Shown piece after piece: positions 57,701 to 64,000 of a stretch of DNA of 64,000 nucleotides; within the stretch, counting starts at the first letter, position 1, and each line of letters begins with the position of its first letter. Source of the stretch: Trichuris trichiura (lineage: Eukaryota > Nematoda > Enoplea > Trichinellida > Trichuridae). The stretch is from positions 992,001-1,056,000 of the forward strand of contig JBAJFE010000026.1 of the NCBI GenBank assembly GCA_037903355.1. Direction: 5' to 3'. A model generated the notes under the pieces. It did no database searches. It saw only the letters and a list, made by a program, of their open reading frames with translations, and was not told the origin of the DNA. The position numbers and the translations under genes were made by a program.

Positions 57701-58396
57701 GATTTGTTAAATAATTTTTTTTCTTTATAGTTCAAAATACGTGTTCTTACAAGGCTTGTTCAGTGCCAGGCTACAGCCGCCACAAGAAGTGAGGCAAAGA
57801 ATCCGCCTACTTAAATACAGAGCTTTTTGCAAAAATGCGCTCATACACTTCACGAAGCAACCTGCATTTCATTTTAGCGACGGGCAAAGCCTCATAGCGA
57901 ATAGCACATTACTCTATTATTAGCAGAAAGGTGTCTGAAGCATTATTTTTCGAGTGCTTATGTAAATTGTTTTACTCTTCACTGCATTACCGGAGTTTTT
58001 CACGAGCGCAAGCATTAGGCGTTGCCAATAAGGGCTAACTGGCTTGCAGAATTTTTTTTATAAGTTCGAAACTGCAATCGATAAAGCATCATACTGTATC
58101 AGCCCAAATTAAGCGCGAATTGTGAAATTAATAGGTAGAAATAAGCGGTTGCATTTATTGACAATGCGCAACTGCAAATTGCCGAATAAGGTTCGCCATA
58201 CCGTAAAAGTTCATTGCCTAAATATGCGTAGGTGTAGTTCGTCCGGTTGGGAGCGAACTGTATGTTGTCTTAGCTTGACTTCTGTGCAATACGTTAAAAG
58301 TGACGTCCAACGAATGCGCTACTCCCATTTACCTGTCTTCGTCGAACGCAATATCTGCGCGCTTAGAAACAACGTCAAGTTCGTACTTCTTTTGCT
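54765..58396. other. Intergenic stretch with weak coding hints
   Basis: No firm gene. Weak coding hints: minus strand 56125-56500, where a frame with NNLVQRRTAIASTAINGALNC continues past an acceptor-like CGCAG into three competing open frames; plus strand about 55282-55390 (HRTVLAEAADQFVKREF...), after a TTTTAG; plus strand 57741-57923 (60 codons). None matches a family I know and none could be joined into a complete gene. Confidence 0.35.
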
Positions 58397-59114
58397 TCAT
58401 AGCACAAGTCGAGAGCTGAAGTCGCGCAGCGAACGAGGCGATTCGTACATGGGCCTGTACAATGGTTCCCATTCTTTCAGTTCCCTTTTTCGTCGCAATT
58501 CCAGCTTGGTTGGAGTTAGCCAATACTTAACTAAAGCGCTGGAAGTGAGACACCGCTTCTTGTACAAATCGACGGCATCATCTACTCCCATATGATGAAC
58601 GTACGGTCGAACTGGATGGCCGTAGCGTGGCAGAGAATATCCATAGGATGGTGTTAGCTTTAAGTTGGTGTGATACAAAGAGAGCGTATGATCCATGTAG
58701 TCTCTGAAAGGCTTATAGTTTTGCGTATAGTGGTTTCGTCGTAGATTGCTGCTGTAGTTTATGATACTTAGCCCTAAAATAAAAAAAAACTATAGAGTCC
58801 AAAGTGGTGTGACGTATGCTATGCCTTACCAGGTGTTTCCTCTCCGTATCCGCTATATCTAACATGCGGATAACGGTCAGAGTACCTTGGCGATCTTCCT
58901 ACAACGCCATATGTCGGTATTATTATAGGCTTATAATAAAATTGGAAGGCATATAGCTTCTTGGTGCCATTGAAAACACTACCGACTCGCTGCGAGGCAT
59001 CGTATACGACGGGCTGACCACGAAGGAATACGATCGAGATATCGACGCCGATCGAGCTCGTTGAAAAGATGGACGCGTTTGCGTTTGAAAACTGTAGCTA
59101 CGTCGCAGTATCAT
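58397..59114 (-). CDS. Tyr/Arg-rich protein, N-terminal structure uncertain
   Basis: I do not recognise the family. The last exon (58397-58773) is well supported: it follows a TTTTAG acceptor, joins in phase to an upstream exon ending at 58830 (GTAAGG donor) across a 56-bp intron, and encodes about 125 residues rich in Tyr, Arg, Leu and Pro (YSSNLRRNHYTQNYKPFRDY, GYSLPRYGHPVRPYVHH, LELRRKRELKEWEPLYRP). Upstream, two frames are open over the same bases. One starts with ATG at 59114 (LRRSYSFQTQTRPSFQRARS). The other continues directly into the last exon (YAFQFYYKPIIIPTYGVVGRSP). I could not find an intron in phase between them. The composition recalls small cytoskeletal or thick-filament proteins such as flightin or myofilin, but no motif proves this. 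No signal peptide or membrane span. Confidence 0.5.
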
Positions 59115-61647
59115 CTCTTCTAGTTTGAATGTTGTGCTTGTTTCGCCTTCTTCTTAAGAGGATTTCCGCCGCTAGCCTCGCGGGTTCTCGCTTAAAGATT
59201 CGCTCGATCGGTAATGACCGCTTTCTTACCAAACAGCCACTTTCGCTCCGACTACTCTAACCGAACAGCTCTATCCTAAAAACAAAGCTAAATATGAAAC
59301 TTAATGTTTTTTCAGCGTTGCGTCACTAGTCGAGTGGCTGAAATGCACTTTGTAGACGTTATAGAAAAAAAAGGTTCTGCTTTTTAACTCTCTCGCATAT
59401 TTTCGACTCCTCTTAGACTTAAAAGCGAGGAGGCGTCCTCTGCAGTGGTAGGTAAGTGGTAATTACAATTCCATTCCATTCGAAGGTGAATGCAAGATTT
59501 GAAATGTCGACTGTTTCAAAAGAGAGGTCTTACCATGTTGTAGACGGCGGTCTTCGTTTTCTTCTTGAAGTGTGGTCTGTTCAGCTTTGCGCAGTGGATA
59601 CGTCGATTCGTAAACCCGCAGTGAAGAACGACAGCCCCGCGGCAATGAATGCGTCTGGAGTGGTTGGCCTATTCGATGAGCAAACATGCTTTCTCCACCT
59701 TCTCTTTAAGCTGCTGCTTATTTTTCTCGCTATAGACCAAGGGGCCGTCGGCTGCTCGTTCAGTAGTTTGCATCGCCCGGCTGGCACGGAGCAGCGTACG
59801 CGAACAGCTTCAGTCATAACGCCTTTGCATGTCTGACGAACGAATGTCAAAATTGCTACGCTCTTTCGGCTCTGCGAACTCGTTTCTTTTTTACGTCGTT
59901 ATGAGGGATGTATAACTTACAGCGAGTTTACCAGCGATTCAATGTTCAACAAGGTCATGAAGAAGGAGGCGAGACAGTTTTCAAAGCAAACTCGCAAAGA
60001 GTTGTTTCCTTTCCGATTTCCTCTTCTTGCACGGAATAAGTTTCCGTTTCAACGATGTGCCGGAAGATGGCCCTGGCTGTCTTTAGTTTGACTGCGTGTC
60101 TGCACGCGCAGCGCTTAAGTGCATCGCTACTATTCATGTTTATTTTGTTTCGCGAAAGGTGGGCTGTCCCTTATCTTCTTGAGAGCAGTACATGCCCTTC
60201 TGGCTTTAACTGTTTGGGCTAATTTCGCTGCTTCAGAAGACGCAAAAATTTTTTCTCTGTACTCATAAAAACGCCACATTGGTCGGTAGGTGTATTTCAG
60301 GCACACCTATAGGCGTAACAACCTTGGGCAGCTTAAGTTATTTTCCGAGTTGGTTTCGCAAAAAATGATCGTGGCATCCTCAAACGCGTTTTATTCATTA
60401 GTTACTGACAGCTATGTTTAGTCCGACGTTATTTGCGTGACGCGAAAACGCCCAAGTTAATGCCAATGCTTAGTCGCGAATCTATAGGTAGGAGATGAAA
60501 TAGTCAAAGCTGCACGCACCTGCGAAATACGCTGAGTGTTTTCACGTTTTTTAAATTTACTAACAATGTCGTCTTGTCTATTTCCAAAAGTGACGTAGCT
60601 TCCCGGAGGCGTTTAACGTGCCTTGAAAGCTACGTCATTTTTGGAACGTAAAGAAAACAATTGGACAGTCGCGAACGAGCAGAGTTTTCTCTGGAATTAG
60701 AAAATGAGGCAAAAATTGGAAGCATTCCAGGCGGGAGGCACTTAGCAAATGAAACATTCTCGAAGAAAGTCCCAAAATTTCTTATTAGGCGGCTATGTCT
60801 CGTTAAAACTTTTAAATGCTTATTTGTTAAAATAAACGGAGCTTTCGAAACGCCAACTGTTCCGTCGTCAGCGTGAAACACAATATTAATGGAATGAATA
60901 AGCAGGTCGAGTTGAAACGGGAACTTTTGCTTCAAAGCAGCGAACTATGACTAGCTCGCACTACTCAGTTTTCCCGCCAGCGTGCTTTGCATTTCTTGTT
61001 GAGGAGGAATAATGCAATCCCTTTTTTGCTGACCACTAATATACAAGTGCTGGCGAGGGATGCCCTGAGTGCTCGCTCCATGATCGTAATCTACTCGAAA
61101 GTTTGTAAGCCTTTAGAAGTAGGGCTTTTTGTAAAGAAATCGCGTCAAATGTGAAATCTACGAGCGGACCAATGGACCATGTTGCCCTGTACATTATAAA
61201 CTGCCTAGTGTTTTGTTACTTCGAGAAAGCGGTCTAAAGTTAGGGAAAATTTTGAAAAAGAGTAGCACATTAACCTGCATATTATTTAAAAATATACAGT
61301 ATATTTTGTATTAATTTAGCCGCGGCAACGCGCATGGATTGCAGCCTACGTATAATTTAATAATCTTATTGGGATGAAAAATATTTTATTGCAAATATTC
61401 AAACGAGCTAGTAAACGTTTACGGTAAAATTTTCCAACAAATCACTGTCTGTTGGGAAACAACAAACAGAACCGAAATGGTCATCGTGGCTGCAGTTCAA
61501 AACGACGTCTAGTACACAGAAGGTCGTCCGTCGCCTGAATAATCGCAGTAGAGAGAGAGAGAGAGGGATTGAGAAATTCGAAAGCAGATGAGCTGAAGAG
61601 TGAGCATTCACACTGATTTTCAGGTGACTGCGTGACTTTTTTGAGAT
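59115..61647. other. Intergenic stretch with one possible small gene
   Basis: Mostly unassigned. On the minus strand a possible two-exon gene of about 58 codons runs from an ATG near 59959 (TLLNIESLVNS, GTAAGTTA donor) into a frame rich in Glu/Lys (SEKNKQQLKEKVEKA) ending at a TAG near 59677. The acceptor (ACTGAAG) is poor. A (GA)n tract lies at 61548-61566. Confidence 0.3.
61548..61566. repeat. (GA)n dinucleotide tract
   Basis: A GAGAGAGAGAGAGAGAG run just downstream of the RalGDS-like stop codon; similar GA-rich tracts lie near 21415-21430 and 39110-39130. Confidence 0.85.
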
Positions 61648-64000
61648 TCATACAAAAGCTAACGTGCCAGTGCTGTTCCAACGAGACATATATCCCGAAC
61701 TGCGACTTTCTGACCTGCTGATGTCGGCCCCTTGCGGTGAGCTAATTTCTTTGCGCCTCAAAATGAACATCATTGGGTTACAAGGACTGACAGCGTAGAA
61801 TGCGTTCACTCGGTCAGGCAATTCTAAGCGCTCTATAAGTAAACAATAACTAATCAACCCGACCAAATCGAAGACACAATCAACGCTACTTCCGTTTGGC
61901 AAAATTTGGGCTATGGAAAATTGGTCAGCGTTTGATTGAACGCCATGTTTGACTAGCGCTTTGCGTATTAGATCTTTCGTCCTATCCGAGTTTTCGAGCT
62001 TACAAAAGAAAAGAAAACTTTAACCGCATTTAAACTATAGGAGCCGCGGCAAACCTTGACCGACTTGTACAACGTTTCGTAGGTGCTGCTCGTTTGCAGC
62101 GACTTGTCCAACGTTACTTTGACTATGTAGCAGTCGTCAACGACTGGCGACAAACCATTGTGACTACAGGCTGACCCGGAAGTGTTGTTTGAACCATTCA
62201 GCTGCGCAAGAACAGAAACGTTCTTTGTATAGAGAATAAGAGCGCAACAAAGAATTGTCGCTTCGCCTACCGTACTACTTTGGTCACCGTTGGCGGTCAA
62301 ATGTCCATGATCGGAATCAATGCAATCCAAATCCCTGAGCGGTTGATAAAACACGGAACGATCTCGCAGTCGGACGGCGGACAGCAATTGATTGCAACGA
62401 TCAGCGGCAAAGGACGTTAGGACACCACTTTTGCTGGGCGAATAGGGTGCTCCTACGGAGTCGCAATGCTCGTCGAAGTAGAACCTATTTTAATTTGCAT
62501 ATAGTAAGGCTAAGCAGCGTTGGTCATCATTACTGGGACGTATGCTTTCCAGCAGAGTCCAAGGAAGCTTCTTTCGGCACTTCTATACAGCATGAGAGGT
62601 CGTAACTAAAAGAAAGACCCATTGAAAGCAATCAACGACAGGTCGCGAATTAATACCAAAGCTTTTCGCTCAGATCCGGAAGACTTCGAAACCAAAGACG
62701 AAACTTTGGGTCTGCTTCGATGCGATAATATCTGGCATTTTTTTGAATTATCTTTAGCTGCCCAATAATATCATATTCACGACGACGCTTGTCAACGTTG
62801 ATTAACCCTTCTAGAAAAATGTGAAGACTTTTAATTGGGCGTATACATGTTGAGAAGTTGCTTACCGGGAGTGAAGTCAGGAAATGCCGAATCGATCATT
62901 GTTAGATCTGTAAGAAAGGTCCCCAAGTAGGGTACGGTACCTTGGACTTCCAGCTGAAGTTAAAGGAAAGCAATAATCTAATCTAGCAATTGATTGTAGT
63001 ACCATGTCGCTGCTGGCCGTACGGCGATACCGTTTGGGTTTGCTTCGTCTGAGACGAGAGATTCTGGATCCAGCTGCCGTCTTTGACGTTCCCTCTTGCA
63101 TAAGGAGACGACGAAATTCGGCATTGTTATCCTCCTCGCGAAAAATTTGCGCCAACTCTTCGAAACAGTCGATAAGCTCGCTGCGAGGTAATTTTGGCTT
63201 GCGTATTTTTGAAAAAAAAGACGAAGCGCGTTTCTACCTTGGCACCAAAGACCACACGCTGCGGAGACGAAAAACTGCCTCGCTTTGAAGGGCGGTTACA
63301 ACGGCTTTCAGGGAGGAAAAATTCTTCAAGATTCTTAACTCCTACAACATCGCTTTTTTTGCCGCCGTACAATAGCGAGTCGCGGAGATTTGAAACCTGA
63401 GCGACCAGAATCCAAGCGGAGACAATTTTAGCTCGATAGTACGACTTTTCGTGAATGTTGTAAACAACGGAAGAAACAACGCGACGGGCTACAGCGTTGA
63501 ACTGGTCAACAGTGGCGCGTACGGTATTGACGCAATCGCTGGATGAATTCGCCTTATTCCTTTGCGACCAGAAACAACTTTGGCACTGATAGCATATCAG
63601 CTTTTCAAACAGTTCCTAAAAGCATTTAATTACGCTGAAATCAGTCCGCCTGAACATCATTATTTCGTAAGACTTAAATTATTTGTGCCAGCTCTCGTTG
63701 CTCTGTTCTTTGCGGGATATTATAGAACTTTTTAACTTTGAAAAACAATTTCTCATCGAGAAATGACTAAACAGAAGGCGCGTTAGTTTTTTTTTTTTGA
63801 AAAGTCGATGACCTCTTACAGCTACGAAGAAAGCGATCGGTTGTACGAAAGTAACTTAAGCATATTCGTCTTCGAAGGTATGTCAAACTTACAGCATCCG
63901 TACAAGTAAGCTGTTCTGCTATGTACAACGGGTCGGCGTGGGTAAGGTCGAGGTAGCAGGAAACGGAACCGTTTGCCACATAGTCTAATACGGTTCGGGA
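61648..64000 (-). CDS. RALGDS: RalGDS/RGL-family guanine nucleotide exchange factor, 5' end cut by window edge
   Basis: Eleven exons join in phase: 63893-64000 (continuing off the right edge), 63397-63615, 63238-63341, 63003-63180, 62866-62953, 62657-62810, 62540-62605, 62271-62484, 62065-62201, 61890-61981 and 61648-61832. They give 514 visible residues. The catalytic CDC25/RasGEF domain reads [92 protein letters not shown] and [16 protein letters not shown]. Near the C-terminus is a Ras-association domain ([15 protein letters not shown]... [11 protein letters not shown] ... [13 protein letters not shown]). This order, GEF then RA, is that of RalGDS/RGL proteins, which are Ras effectors that activate Ral. 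The REM domain is off the window. The donor ending exon 7 (AC then GTCCCA) is weak, and the last three exons are less certain than the GEF core. Confidence 0.92.

Noticed and set aside
57750..57800. Plus-strand CSVPGYSRHKK, recalling the start of a THAP domain
   Set aside because: A stop follows directly and none of the other THAP Cys/His residues is present.

Overview
The window is eukaryotic nuclear DNA from a nematode, most likely a clade I parasite of the whipworm type (Trichuris-like). Genes are compact and intron-rich, and most introns are 35-120 bp with GTAAG-type donors. GC content is moderate. Three of the proteins are of nematode type: a patched-related protein, a Schnurri/SMA-9 zinc-finger protein and a claudin-like four-pass protein. 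The genus is an inference. All gene models were built by eye, by joining frames at splice sites whose phases agree. Reading the spaces between long ORFs this way exposed several genes or parts of genes made only of short exons.

Layout, left to right. 1-1273 (-): arrestin-domain protein, 3' end outside the window. 1788-2572 (-): cap-binding protein NCBP2. 4416-4801 (+): candidate small Lys-rich protein. 5902-10826 (-): TFIID subunit TAF4. 12058-13864 (+): ER protein disulfide isomerase PDIA6. 14108-15445 (-): ZMAT5, the 20K protein of the U11/U12 minor spliceosome. 16011-16498 (+): small secreted cysteine-containing protein of unknown family. 17215-18974 (-): mitochondrial phosphatidylserine decarboxylase PISD. 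19135-19328 (+): candidate microprotein. 19352-24057 (-): SDHA. 24977-25351 (+): small acidic protein with an N-myristoylation signal.

26418-29024 holds a Penelope-like retroelement with RT and GIY-YIG domains, inverted terminal repeats and a 17-bp target-site duplication. It is followed by RPLP0 (29601-30930, +) and the large Schnurri/SMA-9 transcription factor (31370-38522, -). About 8.6 kb with no recognised gene lies upstream of that factor (38523-47108); parts of it are rich in GC and simple repeats. Then come SLU7 (47109-48908, -), a claudin-like protein (50745-51338, -), a patched-related protein (52184-54764, -), a Tyr/Arg-rich protein (58397-59114, -) and a RalGDS-type Ras-family exchange factor (61648 to the right edge, -; 5' end outside).

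No operon is apparent. Several neighbours are divergent pairs (TAF4/PDIA6, ZMAT5/secreted protein, PISD/microprotein, SDHA/myristoylated protein). Functional themes are mRNA processing (NCBP2, ZMAT5, SLU7), transcription (TAF4, SMA-9), mitochondrial metabolism (SDHA, PISD), protein synthesis and folding (RPLP0, PDIA6) and membrane or signalling proteins (arrestin, RalGDS, patched-related, claudin-like).
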